A DNA stretch of 64,000 nt, taken from the NCBI RefSeq assembly GCF_003287935.1, contig NZ_CP030287.1:2059070-2123069 (forward strand). The letters are read 5' to 3'. The position numbers and the translations under genes are program-made. Shown here in pieces: positions 25,776 through 34,200 of the stretch (position 1 is its first letter; each line of letters starts with the position of its first letter). Origin of the DNA: Streptomyces sp. ICC1. GTDB taxonomy: Bacteria; Actinomycetota; Actinomycetes; Streptomycetales; Streptomycetaceae. A model generated the notes under the pieces. That model was not told the DNA's origin, ran no database searches, and worked only from the letters and a program-made list of their open reading frames with translations.

Positions 25776-27492
25776 GCCCCGAGCCTACGACCGCCGCCCC
25801 GGCCCGTGTCACGCCGCGCGCCGGGCGCACCCGCGCCGCGACACGAGCGGAACAGGGCATAGGCCTCGCCCGCCAGAACCTCGCCCACCAGAACCGGTTC
25901 GCGCTCCGGATGGGCGGCGTCCGCCCGTTCACAGGCCGCGCAGAGAGCCATCCACAGACTCGCGACCCACTTGGCGTGCGGGCCGCCACAGGCATCGCAA
26001 TCCGACTTCCGAGCTGAAGGGATGAGCACGGCGCCCCCCGTGTGACGTCCTCGTCTGAATTGGCGAGGAGATCCTTCCACCCACCACTGACAACCATGTG
26101 GCGGTGTTTCACGTGAAACACCGCCCGCGTTCGTCGCCCGCTCCGCCGAGGTGATGTTTCACGTGAAACACGGGCCCCTGCGGCATGGGCGAAGATGGGG
26201 TGTGACCTCGGCTCCCCAGCGCCCGGACGGGCCCACCCCCACTTGGCGGGCATGTCCCGCATGGTGCGGACAGGGGAGAGGAGCAGGATGGCGACGGGGA
26301 CGAGTTGGAAGAGCGCGCCGATCGTGAGGGTCGTGCGTACGCCGAGGTAGAGGGCCAGGGCGCCGGCGGCCGCGGCGGCGAGCGGGCGGATGCCGGCGGT
26401 CATCGTGGTGCTGGCGGCTTGCATCCGCCCTTGGAAGCCGGGCTCGCAAATGGTCTGCCGGAGGGAACGTTGACTCGTTCCGGACGCGGTGGCCCAGAAG
26501 AGCTGGACGGCTAGGACCAGGGCGAGGGCGGTCTGCCAGCGCAGGCCGGGCCCGGCGAGCAGGAGGGGTACTTGTGCCAGGGGGCTGACGGCGAATCCGA
26601 TGATGATCGTCGGCCCGATGCCGATGCGGGAGGCGATCTTCGGGGCGAGGAGCGCTCCGGCCAGACTGCCGACCCCTCCAATGCCCATGATCACGCCGAA
26701 CGCCGTCGGGGTGACGGCGAGGACGGCGAGCAGGTAGTACGCCCAGTAGGTGTTCATGATCGCCAGCCCGAAGCTGAGCGTGGACAGCGCTGTGATCACC
26801 GTGCGGATGGTCGGCTGCCCGGCCACGTAGTGCAGTCCCTCACGGATGTCCCGTGCGAGGCTGCGCCGGCCCTGGGGCCGCGCGGTGGCGGGCTCGGGGG
26901 TGCGGATGCGCCAGACCAGGAAGGCCGAGACGAGGTGGGACAGGGCATCGACGATCACCGAGCGGGCCGCGCCGACGGCGGCGATCAGCGCGGCGCCCAG
27001 GTTGTTCCCAATGCTGTCGGCGACCGACGAGGCAGCGCCTAGGCGGGAGTTCGCGCGCTGGAGGAGGTGGGGTTCGACGAGGACGGGCAGGTAGCTGATC
27101 GAAGCCGCGCCGTGCACGATCTTGGCGATGCCGAGGACGACGGCGACCGCGTACAGCTGCCCGATGGTGAGCATTCCGGACACGGCGGCGGCCGGGATGG
27201 TCGCGAGGGCCAGCGCGGCCGTGATGTCGGCGCCGATCATCTGGGGGCGCTTGCGGTGGCGGTCGGAGAGCGCGCCGGCCGGGAGCGCGACGATCGCGTT
27301 CGGCAGCTGGCCGAGGAAGGCGAGGACGGCGATCTGGAGGGTGGAGGCGTGCAGCACGAGCACGGCCAGGGTGGGGATCGCGACGGCGCTGACCGCCGAT
27401 CCCGACAAGCTCGCGCATTCGCTCGCGACCAGCAGCCGCAGGGCCGGCGAAGTCCACCGCGGGGCCTTCACCATCTGGGCGGGGGTCGTCAC
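25663..27492 (-). CDS. MFS transporter with long run-on C-terminus
   Basis: The frame is 609 codons. The first 420 residues form a normal 12-helix MFS drug-type exporter (LPAGALSDRHRKRPQMIGAD is the conserved loop 2-3 motif; ends near DMPAKWGW). The family normally stops about there. Instead the frame runs on for some 190 non-membrane residues through both parS sites (translated VSRET and FHVKH) and over two same-strand genes in another frame. I infer that the native stop was lost at a rearrangement junction near 26200-26230. It starts 38 bp after the phosphotransferase remnant on the same strand. The functional stop is uncertain. Confidence 0.7.
   Translation of the reverse strand: MTTPAQMVKAPRWTSPALRLLVASECASLSGSAVSAVAIPTLAVLVLHASTLQIAVLAFLGQLPNAIVALPAGALSDRHRKRPQMIGADITAALALATIPAAAVSGMLTIGQLYAVAVVLGIAKIVHGAASISYLPVLVEPHLLQRANSRLGAASSVADSIGNNLGAALIAAVGAARSVIVDALSHLVSAFLVWRIRTPEPATARPQGRRSLARDIREGLHYVAGQPTIRTVITALSTLSFGLAIMNTYWAYYLLAVLAVTPTAFGVIMGIGGVGSLAGALLAPKIASRIGIGPTIIIGFAVSPLAQVPLLLAGPGLRWQTALALVLAVQLFWATASGTSQRSLRQTICEPGFQGRMQAASTTMTAGIRPLAAAAAGALALYLGVRTTLTIGALFQLVPVAILLLSPVRTMRDMPAKWGWARPGAGEPRSHPIFAHAAGARVSRETSPRRSGRRTRAVFHVKHRHMVVSGGWKDLLANSDEDVTRGAPCSSLQLGSRIAMPVAARTPSGSRVCGWLSARPVNGRTPPIRSANRFWWARFWRARPMPCSARVAARVRPARGVTRAGAAVVGSGHDSAPEHRDPSRPPLARRGTRPLAAGRGTGVPRRLHL
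25772..26029 (-). CDS. Small protein with two CxxC pairs
   Basis: The 85-residue frame from a GTG start contains CDAC and CAAC separated by about 20 residues (SDCDACGGPHAKWVASLWMA), a pattern typical of a small zinc ribbon. The C-terminal third is Arg/Gly-rich and disordered. It overlaps the oxidoreductase start by four bases, suggesting translational coupling. An ATG 51 bases upstream is possible but less likely. The overlapping run-on MFS frame cannot be real at the same time as a folded protein. Confidence 0.55.
   Translation of the reverse strand: MLIPSARKSDCDACGGPHAKWVASLWMALCAACERADAAHPEREPVLVGEVLAGEAYALFRSCRGAGAPGARRDTGRGGGRRLGA
26105..26120. promoter_or_regulatory. parS centromere site (perfect palindrome)
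   Basis: Exact TGTTTCACGTGAAACA; the flanking GCGG/CCGC extends the palindrome to 24 bp. The start of a pair with the site at 26155. Confidence 0.95.
26155..26170. promoter_or_regulatory. parS centromere site (perfect palindrome)
   Basis: Exact TGTTTCACGTGAAACA, 50 bp from the previous site and near the inferred junction between core sequence and the accessory region. Confidence 0.95.
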
Positions 27493-27529
27493 CGGCCTCC
27501 ACCGTCCCGGAGGCTTTGGGGAGCCTTGC

Positions 27530-27840
27530 TCATGATCCGCTCTCCCTCATCAGCCGGTCCAGGGTCCGCCGGCCCCGGGCCGTGACGAGCTCGTCACCGT
27601 TGTCCGGGCCCCAGGCCAGGCAGTTGACCGCGTCCAGCACGGTCAGGCAGCGCAGGGCGTGCCGCTCGCCGTCGGTGAGGGCGCGCCCGTAGGACGAGAG
27701 GAACGCCCGCTCGCGGTCCGGATGGTCGACCCACTGGGTGACCGCCAGGATGGCCAGGTCCTGGACACGGGCGGCAGGCCGGGTCCTTTCGAAGTCGATG
27801 AGGACCAGACCGGATGGGGACCACAGCCAGTTCCTGGGCT
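27530..27840 (-). pseudogene. C-terminal half of a split aminoglycoside-phosphotransferase-family gene
   Basis: Read on the minus strand this gives PRNWLWSPSGLVLIDFERT followed by about 80 residues to a stop at 27530. That is the second half of the catalytic loop and the DFE metal-binding segment of an APH-family kinase. The frame is preceded by in-frame stops inside the mobile element, so nothing can start here. The missing first half lies 9.2 kb away (37067-37642), ending HGDNQ. Joined, they give HGDNQPRNWLW in frame, 294 residues. Confidence 0.92.
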
Positions 27841-27867
27841 TTCACTAGGCTTCCCAGAGTTGTCGGG
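27841..27867 (+). repeat. Left terminal inverted repeat of the recombinase element
   Basis: TTCACTAGGC at the very end, then AGTTGTCGGG at 27858-27867. The first block matches the right end in 9 of 10 positions (inverted). Confidence 0.75.
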
Positions 27868-27899
27868 TAATCGGCTCATGGCTCGCCCTTGGAGAAGTG

Positions 27900-29468
27900 A
27901 TGTGGGATCGCTGGAGTGTCGAGTTCTACGACTTTCTGAAGCCGCCGCCGTCCTTGGGTGAGGGCATGCTCGGAGGATTCGGTGATCTGCACGACCGGGC
28001 GGCGAGGAACGGAGCTCAGCATGGCACGCCGGTCCTGTTCACTGTCTCGGGCTTTGCCGATCCAGGCGTGAATCTGTTCTTTCGCGTCTCGCCGATGAAG
28101 GGGCGCGGGGCCCGGACTTGGAAGCGGTACGCGTACACGCTGGTCGTGTGGTTGAACTTCCTGCAGGTGTTCGGAAAGGGCTGGCGGGAGGCGACAGCGC
28201 GGGACGTGGAGGCGTTCAAGGACTGGCGCCTGACCGATGTACGCAATGACGACCGGATCAAGGCGGCCAGCTTCGACACGGACCGTGCCGCTCTGAACAC
28301 CTTCTACACCTGGGCGTTCGGGAAGTACGGGGTCCAGAACCCGGTGTCCGGGGTCGCCCTGGCATCGAACTCCGGCGGCCGTTCTGGACAGGGGGTCGGT
28401 CCTGGAGGAGAGCGGCGCGATGGGCTCCGGCCAGCGGGTTCACGTGGTCGGCAGGTGAAGTGGATGCTGCGTGCGCCCTTCGAGCAGTGGCGGGACATCG
28501 GTCTGCGCGGCTACGGCTTCGACGGGTTGCGCAGAGCTGGCTGGTCGGGACCGAACGAGGACCGGGATGCGGTCTTCATCGACGGGTTGTACGGCACGGG
28601 GCTGCGCCTTCAGGAGTGGGGAAGCGTCCTGGACGTAGAGATGCCATGTTCCGCTGGAGGCCGTCTTGCGCGGGCCTGGTTGGCGGCGGCGTGCGTGAAG
28701 GGCGCCAAGGAGGGGCGGTGGTACCGAATACCGAGGGCGGTGCTGCGGGAGATCGAGGGCTACGCCGACCCGTTGGAGGGTTCCCGGACGCAGGCGATAC
28801 GCCGAGCCCAACGGCGAGGGACCTACGAGAAGATCCCGTATAAGCGGGTGGTCCGTGGCTACAACGCCCGAAGCCGGCTGCTGTATCTGGAGAGCGAGGG
28901 ATCGCTCTCGGTAGACGTGCTGGGCCCCGACGAGCGCCGTCTGCTGTTCCGGCGCACCGCGTCTGGGCTGGAGCCGTTGGCACTGTGGCTGTCGCCGAAC
29001 GGGATGCCGAAGAAGTTCGAGGGCTGGGAGGACACGTTCACGGCTGCCAACGAACGGATTCAGCGGGTCTGGGCGCAGGCGGGGGGTGAGGGGCTCGTTC
29101 CGTTGTGGTGCCGACCGCACATGTGCCGGCACTCCTTCGCCCTCAAGTGGTATTCGCTGCTCTCGACGGTGTGGCAGCCCCAGCTGGACGGGTTCACCGA
29201 GCAGGAACTTCTCGACATCCGGGAGATGTTCGGCGGCGTGTGGTACGCGCTGTCCCTCATGTTGGGGCACGCAGACCCGTCCACAACGCGGGACACGTAC
29301 CTGGAGCCGTTCACCGCGCTGCAGGTCGACTACTTGATGGAGTTGCTGGACAGCGAGGAGACCCAAGCGGTCGAGGCGCTGATCCGCACCGTGGCGGAGC
29401 AGGGTGGACGGACGCTGACCAGCGTCGCTCGTCCGGCCGCCCACGTTCAGACGGGGGGCCGGGCGTGA
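27900..29468 (+). CDS. Tyrosine recombinase 1 of the trio (TnpA-like)
   Basis: The 522-residue integrase has a SAM-like core-binding region (about 80-140, KRYAYTLVVWLNFLQVFGKG). The catalytic domain shows Arg near 235 (GTGLRLQEWGSVL), HxxR near 406 (RPHMCRHSF), His near 455 (LMLGHADPS) and Tyr near 466 (TRDTYLEPF), so it looks active. The ATG at 27900 has GGAG five bases upstream; a GTG one codon earlier is the alternative. It begins about 60 bp inside the left terminal repeat and overlaps the next recombinase by four bases. Confidence 0.9.
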   Translation: MWDRWSVEFYDFLKPPPSLGEGMLGGFGDLHDRAARNGAQHGTPVLFTVSGFADPGVNLFFRVSPMKGRGARTWKRYAYTLVVWLNFLQVFGKGWREATARDVEAFKDWRLTDVRNDDRIKAASFDTDRAALNTFYTWAFGKYGVQNPVSGVALASNSGGRSGQGVGPGGERRDGLRPAGSRGRQVKWMLRAPFEQWRDIGLRGYGFDGLRRAGWSGPNEDRDAVFIDGLYGTGLRLQEWGSVLDVEMPCSAGGRLARAWLAAACVKGAKEGRWYRIPRAVLREIEGYADPLEGSRTQAIRRAQRRGTYEKIPYKRVVRGYNARSRLLYLESEGSLSVDVLGPDERRLLFRRTASGLEPLALWLSPNGMPKKFEGWEDTFTAANERIQRVWAQAGGEGLVPLWCRPHMCRHSFALKWYSLLSTVWQPQLDGFTEQELLDIREMFGGVWYALSLMLGHADPSTTRDTYLEPFTALQVDYLMELLDSEETQAVEALIRTVAEQGGRTLTSVARPAAHVQTGGRA

Positions 29469-31360
29469 GCGGGGGAGGGCGCGGCGGGCGCCAGGCGGGC
29501 ATGCCGCCGAGCGACTGGCGGCCTCCGGAGCGGCTGCTGGAGGCATCGGGGGGTACTGCGGTGCGCGTCATCGAGGAGTCCGGCGCCCGGTCGCGGGTCT
29601 TCGACTTCGCCAACATCCAGGACCCCAAGGGGAAGCGAGTCGTGATTGATGAGGGCCTGCAGCGCTGGTTCGCCTCCGCCTTTGCGGAACGTACTTCGCC
29701 GCGTTCGGGCGTGAAGCGGGTGAGAGGGGCCGAGAGCCTCTACTCGGTACTGTCCTGGCTCGCCCGCTACTTCTCCGTCCAGAGTCCGACCGTCCGGGGG
29801 CCGGGCGACGTCACTGAGGCGCACGTGCTGGAGCTGTGGACGCACACGGAAGGACGAAACGCCGCCTCGCAGTGCACCCACCTTCATCGGCTCCGGCAGC
29901 TGTGGCGCGATGACGAGAAGCTGTCGAAGGAGGTGCGAGACGCGCTGTACAAGGAGCGGATGCCGGAGGTGACGGAGCTTTCCGACGTCCCGGAATATGA
30001 CGACGACGCCATGCAGCGGATCATGGTCGCCCTGCGGCACGACATTCGGGTGGCGCGGGACCGCATTCGGGCTGGCCAGGATCTCCTGGCCCGTTACCGA
30101 GCCGGACAGGTCGGATCAGGGCATCCAGACCACGAGCTCGGCATGCTGCTGGACGTCTTCGAGCGCACTGGTGATCTTCCACGCGCGCCTGGAGGCACGA
30201 TGGTGAGGGTGGTGTGGAAGCTGGGAGGAACCCAGGAGATCACTCGGCGGTTGTGCCTTTCCTCAAGGGAGTTGACGGCGTTCGGCCTGTTGCTGACGGC
30301 CTTGACCGCGGAGAACTTCGGCACGGTGGCGGCTTGGCCCGCCGCGCACTACCGTCCAGATGGTGGAGTCGAGGGAGTTCCCCAGATCGCGCTGATCGAG
30401 GCATCCAAGCCCCGGCGAGGCCCGGAGCGCGAGCACATGGTGACACCCGTGGAAGATGTGCCGGAAGAACTGGCCGTTCTGCTGGTCGCCGATGATCCAG
30501 AGCCCCGACTGTTTCGTTCCCCGCTTCGGGTCTACCAGCTGCTGTTGGACCTGACTCAGCTCGCCAGGCGTCACGGCGGCCACAGCTCGGCCTTCGCCGG
30601 ATTCCGGACGCAGACATCCGGAGCGAAACGCTGGACGCGTGGGGCCGACGCCAAGAACATCGCCCGATGGTCCGTTCAGCACGGATTTCCTACCAAGGAG
30701 CCCACGAAGGACGGAGTCGAGCCGGTGGAGGCGCGGCGGCTGCGGCAGACCGGCATCGAGCGCAAGCGGCGCCCGGTGGCCCACACCCGGTCCACCATGA
30801 ACGACCTCTACCTCGCCCGCAGCAAGGATGTCGCCACCCAGTCCCGCGTCGTCGTCGCGGACGCACTGCGCTCCCAAGTCGCCGCTGCCCGCAAGCGACG
30901 CAGTATCGCCGTACTGCCGGCCGCGCTGGTTGCCCGGGCGGCCTCCGATCTGGAGGGCGCTGCCCGGGACGCCGGGCTGGATCCTACGGTCCTTCAACGT
31001 CTGGTCTCCGGTGAACAGGACACCGTCCTGGCGGGGTGCACCGATCACCTCAACAGCCCTGGGGCCCCTCCGGGCGAACCCTGCGCGGAATCGTTCCTGG
31101 CTTGCCTGGGATGCGAGAACGCCCGCGCGCTGCCCCACCAACTCCCCTTGCAAATAGCCGCTCTGGACCAAATGAGCATCCTGAAGGTTCACACCGATGT
31201 GGCGACGTGGAACGCGCGACACGCGGTGCACCATGAGCGACTCGAGGACCTGGTGGGGCAGTACCACCAGTCCGAGCAGGACCAGGCACGCCGGCGGCTC
31301 ACCGGGCGCCAGTCGGAAATGATCAACGACCTGATGGCCGGACGGATGGACCTGCGATGA
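29465..31360 (+). CDS. Middle recombinase-like protein of the trio
   Basis: The 631-residue protein starts at a GTG overlapping the previous stop (GTGA). It is much more diverged than its neighbours. I see an Arg-rich late segment HTRSTMNDLYLARSKD (near residue 440) resembling the His...Tyr end of tyrosine recombinases, but no clear HxxR box. The last 120 residues carry a Cys cluster (CTDHLN, CAESFLACLGCENA) probably binding zinc. Its position between two recognisable recombinases, with 4-base overlaps on both sides, identifies it as the middle member of the trio. It may bind DNA or hold the complex together rather than cut. Confidence 0.75.
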   Translation: MSGGGRGGRQAGMPPSDWRPPERLLEASGGTAVRVIEESGARSRVFDFANIQDPKGKRVVIDEGLQRWFASAFAERTSPRSGVKRVRGAESLYSVLSWLARYFSVQSPTVRGPGDVTEAHVLELWTHTEGRNAASQCTHLHRLRQLWRDDEKLSKEVRDALYKERMPEVTELSDVPEYDDDAMQRIMVALRHDIRVARDRIRAGQDLLARYRAGQVGSGHPDHELGMLLDVFERTGDLPRAPGGTMVRVVWKLGGTQEITRRLCLSSRELTAFGLLLTALTAENFGTVAAWPAAHYRPDGGVEGVPQIALIEASKPRRGPEREHMVTPVEDVPEELAVLLVADDPEPRLFRSPLRVYQLLLDLTQLARRHGGHSSAFAGFRTQTSGAKRWTRGADAKNIARWSVQHGFPTKEPTKDGVEPVEARRLRQTGIERKRRPVAHTRSTMNDLYLARSKDVATQSRVVVADALRSQVAAARKRRSIAVLPAALVARAASDLEGAARDAGLDPTVLQRLVSGEQDTVLAGCTDHLNSPGAPPGEPCAESFLACLGCENARALPHQLPLQIAALDQMSILKVHTDVATWNARHAVHHERLEDLVGQYHQSEQDQARRRLTGRQSEMINDLMAGRMDLR

Positions 31361-33501
31361 CCACGGCCAATGACGGTGCCGCTACCTTGCCGTCGCTACT
31401 GAGCGAGCTTGCGGACAGGGAAGTGCTCCATACCCGGTCTCTGCGGCACGGAACCGACCGCGCGGCACTGTCGAGGGTCGGGGATCGCGTCTGGTCGCTG
31501 GCGGAAGCGCAGCCGGACCAGCACACCCAATCGATCACGCTCCATTGGTCGACGTACCCGAACCTGCTGGAATACGACTTCCGGGTCTTCATCCTGGCGA
31601 CCCTCGACAGCCCGTACCCGCCCGCTCTGGGCAGGTTCACGGGGATCGACCAGGCGAGCGTCTCCACGGTGAGCAATTGGTTCAAGCGCCTGCGCGTCTT
31701 TGCGACCTGGCTGCGGCATCGTGGCATCGATCGGCTCTACGAAGTGAACGACCGTGATCTCGACCTGTATCTGGATCATGTCCGGTCCATCCAGGCCAGC
31801 ACGGGCACGCGCCGTCAGCTCTTCAGTGCGGTTCGGGCCGTGTGGGCCTATGCGCCGTATTTGCCTCCGGAATGCCGTATGTCCGTCGCGGAGCCGTGGC
31901 AGGGGCGCTCTCCGGGCGAGCTCGCGGAGGACATCCAGACCGGCCGCGGCAACAAGACCGCGAGGATCGCGGTGGACACGATGATCCCCCTGCTGGACTG
32001 GGCCCTGCGGATCGTCGAAGACATCGGCCCGGATGTCCGTGACGCCTGGCGAGAGTTCCGTCAGCTGTACACCGGAACCCATCCCGGGCAGGCGCGGTTC
32101 GCCGGGCTGCCGCGCACCGAGCGCATGAACCTCTTCCTCCGAGATGCGCACCGCACGGGTGTCGCACTGCCAGGAGAGCCCGAGGACCCCGGCGCGATCG
32201 ACTACAAGTACCTGGCCTGCCTCCTCGGGCTTCCCGTGCTGTCCAATTCCCTCGGCCTCGGGCCACGTTCGATCGCCGAAGCCTCCGGGATTCCGGTGGC
32301 CGGGGGCTTCTTCGTCGGTAGTGTCACTGGTCAGGTCGACGGGCGCCCGTGGAGGGACAAACCGATCACCGCGTCCGAACTCCCCGAGCTCGTCTGGGTG
32401 GTGACGGCGGCATGCTTCGTCATCGTGTCCTATCTGTCGGGTATGCGCCCCGGGGAAGTGTCCAATCTCCGCCGCGGCTGCCGTGCGGAGGATCCCGATT
32501 CCGGGGAGCTGCTGGTGCTCGGGCACCGCGGCAAGGGCCACAACCGCACCGCGGCCGAGTCACACAGACCGGCCAGCCGCCCCTGGGCCGTCGTCCGCCC
32601 CGTACACCAGGCCATCGACCTGCTGGAGACGCTCCACGCAACCGACCTGATCTTCCCGACCCGCCTGCCCGGCAGCAGCGGCCGCAAGAGTCGTCGAATG
32701 GGCACCCTGACGTGGGGCTCCAGCAAGACCATCCGTGAACTGCAGAGGCTCCAGGACTGGGTGAACTCCACCTTCACCCCCGCCGATGGCACAGCGGCAA
32801 TTCCTCCAGATCCCATCAAGCACCTGCACGGGTCGCGCTTCCGCCGCACCCTCGCGTACTTCATCGTCCGCCGACCCCGCGGCCTCATCGCCGCCGCCCT
32901 GCAGTACGGCCATCTCAAGACGAAAGTCACTCTGAACTACGCTGCCACCGGCGACGATTCCTGGCTGGACGACGTCGCTGTGGAGCGACTGGAGATGGTC
33001 CTCGAACAGTCCGAGGACGACTGGACCCGTCTGGATGAGGACAACGAGCACGTCAGCGGTCCGGCCGCAGCCGAGTACCGGCGCCGCACCGCTGGCGCAG
33101 CGACCTTCCTCGGCCGCACCGTACGCGCGCAGGCGAGCGTCAAGCGGCTCCTTGAACAGAGCGACACCGACATTCATCACGGCGAAGCCATGACGTGCGT
33201 TCATCGTGCCGAAACCGCCGAGTGCCGCAAGGAGAAGCTGCTGCTGGGCCTGCCCGCCGACGATGGGCCCGACGAATCGCTGTGTCACAGCACCTGCGCC
33301 AACCTTGCCTACACCGACCGGGACATCGCCGATCACCGCAGGCGACTGCCCGTCCTGGAAGCCGAGGCTCATGACCCGATGACGCCACGTCCGCGCCGGG
33401 ACCGAGCTGCCGCAAAAGCGGCGCAGATCTGCGCGGTGATCGAGCGGCACGAGACGTCACGTCCGGAAGTTACGCACATGGAAGGCGGTCGGGTCGCATG
33501 A
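31357..33501 (+). CDS. Tyrosine recombinase 3 of the trio (TnpB-like)
   Basis: The 714-residue integrase has Arg near 362 (SYLSGMRPGEVSNLRRGC), HxxR-type box near 490 (HGSRFRRTLAYF), His near 518 (ALQYGHLKTKV) and Tyr near 527 (TLNYA). It thus has a complete catalytic set. A Cys/His cluster near residue 610 (CVHRAETAEC, LCHSTCANLAY) suggests a zinc finger. The ATG overlaps the previous stop (ATGA), and the same overlap joins it to the small DUF6262-type gene. The N-terminal 150 residues contain the core-binding helices. Confidence 0.9.
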   Translation: MTTANDGAATLPSLLSELADREVLHTRSLRHGTDRAALSRVGDRVWSLAEAQPDQHTQSITLHWSTYPNLLEYDFRVFILATLDSPYPPALGRFTGIDQASVSTVSNWFKRLRVFATWLRHRGIDRLYEVNDRDLDLYLDHVRSIQASTGTRRQLFSAVRAVWAYAPYLPPECRMSVAEPWQGRSPGELAEDIQTGRGNKTARIAVDTMIPLLDWALRIVEDIGPDVRDAWREFRQLYTGTHPGQARFAGLPRTERMNLFLRDAHRTGVALPGEPEDPGAIDYKYLACLLGLPVLSNSLGLGPRSIAEASGIPVAGGFFVGSVTGQVDGRPWRDKPITASELPELVWVVTAACFVIVSYLSGMRPGEVSNLRRGCRAEDPDSGELLVLGHRGKGHNRTAAESHRPASRPWAVVRPVHQAIDLLETLHATDLIFPTRLPGSSGRKSRRMGTLTWGSSKTIRELQRLQDWVNSTFTPADGTAAIPPDPIKHLHGSRFRRTLAYFIVRRPRGLIAAALQYGHLKTKVTLNYAATGDDSWLDDVAVERLEMVLEQSEDDWTRLDEDNEHVSGPAAAEYRRRTAGAATFLGRTVRAQASVKRLLEQSDTDIHHGEAMTCVHRAETAECRKEKLLLGLPADDGPDESLCHSTCANLAYTDRDIADHRRRLPVLEAEAHDPMTPRPRRDRAAAKAAQICAVIERHETSRPEVTHMEGGRVA

Positions 33502-33935
33502 CGCGGAAGAACCGAGACCGGGAAGCCGAACGTCAGGAAATACGCGCCGCCGCAGAACGCCTTCTGGCTGGGACGCCCCTGCGCTCGCCCGTCGGAAAGC
33601 TCACGGGGACAGAGCTGATCGCCGAGTGCGGGCTCCGGCGCGACGTCGTCTACGGCGATCACAAGGAGCTCGTGGACGAGTTCCGGGCACGGGCCAAAGC
33701 GCAGAACTTCACTCCGCAGGTTGTCCAGAGCATGGCCGACGAGAACATCGTGCTGCGCGAAGCCCTGGCGAAGATCAAGGCGGAACTCGCAGCGGAGCGA
33801 GAACGGGTTCACGCCCTGGTACGCGCTGCCACCGAGCTGTCCCTGGAGCTGGAGCAGACCCGCGAAGAGCTCGCAGCGGTGCAACAGGTCACCCGGCTTC
33901 CGGGTCCGCGAGGAACTGGACGAATTCCCGGCTGA
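33498..33935 (+). CDS. DUF6262-type accessory protein of the recombinase module (TnpC-like)
   Basis: The 145-residue protein has a small HTH-like N-terminal part (TGTELIAECGLRRDVVYGDH) and a long C-terminal coiled coil (about 85-130). Such proteins sit at the 3' end of triple-recombinase operons and of Tn554-type elements, where TnpC influences insertion efficiency and orientation. The ATG overlaps recombinase 3 (ATGA). Function here is inferred from context. Confidence 0.78.
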   Translation: MTRKNRDREAERQEIRAAAERLLAGTPLRSPVGKLTGTELIAECGLRRDVVYGDHKELVDEFRARAKAQNFTPQVVQSMADENIVLREALAKIKAELAAERERVHALVRAATELSLELEQTREELAAVQQVTRLPGPRGTGRIPG

Positions 33936-34038
33936 AGCTCGGCACATTCCACGGTGCGGTCAGGTTGGGCAGCGTCGGGCCACGGCGTCGGGGACCTCGC
34001 GGGTATTCGGGCTTGGTACATCGGTACAGCGGCTATCG

Positions 34039-34191
34039 GTGAGATTGATCACGGTCCGGGCGGCCTTCGCGCTTCTGCGCTGGTTGCGTCGGCTGCGTAT
34101 CCGCTGGGACATCCGCGCCGACATCCACCAGGCCTTCCTCACCCTCGGCTGCGCAATCATCTGCTGGCGGCGCCTCAGAAAACAGTGCTGA
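34039..34191 (+). pseudogene. C-terminal remnant of an IS5-type transposase
   Basis: About 50 codons read RAAFALLRWLRRLRIRWDIR then DIHQAFLTLGCAIICWRRLR and a stop. This closely resembles the extreme C-terminus of actinomycete IS5-family DDE transposases. No upstream transposase sequence or start remains, so it is a fossil inside the element between the recombinase module and the cargo. Confidence 0.65.
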
Positions 34192-34200
34192 TCTGAGCCC

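Noticed and set aside
26105..26170. Paired palindromes as transposon ends
   Set aside because: They are exact copies of parS found at three other places in the window, so centromere sites explain them.
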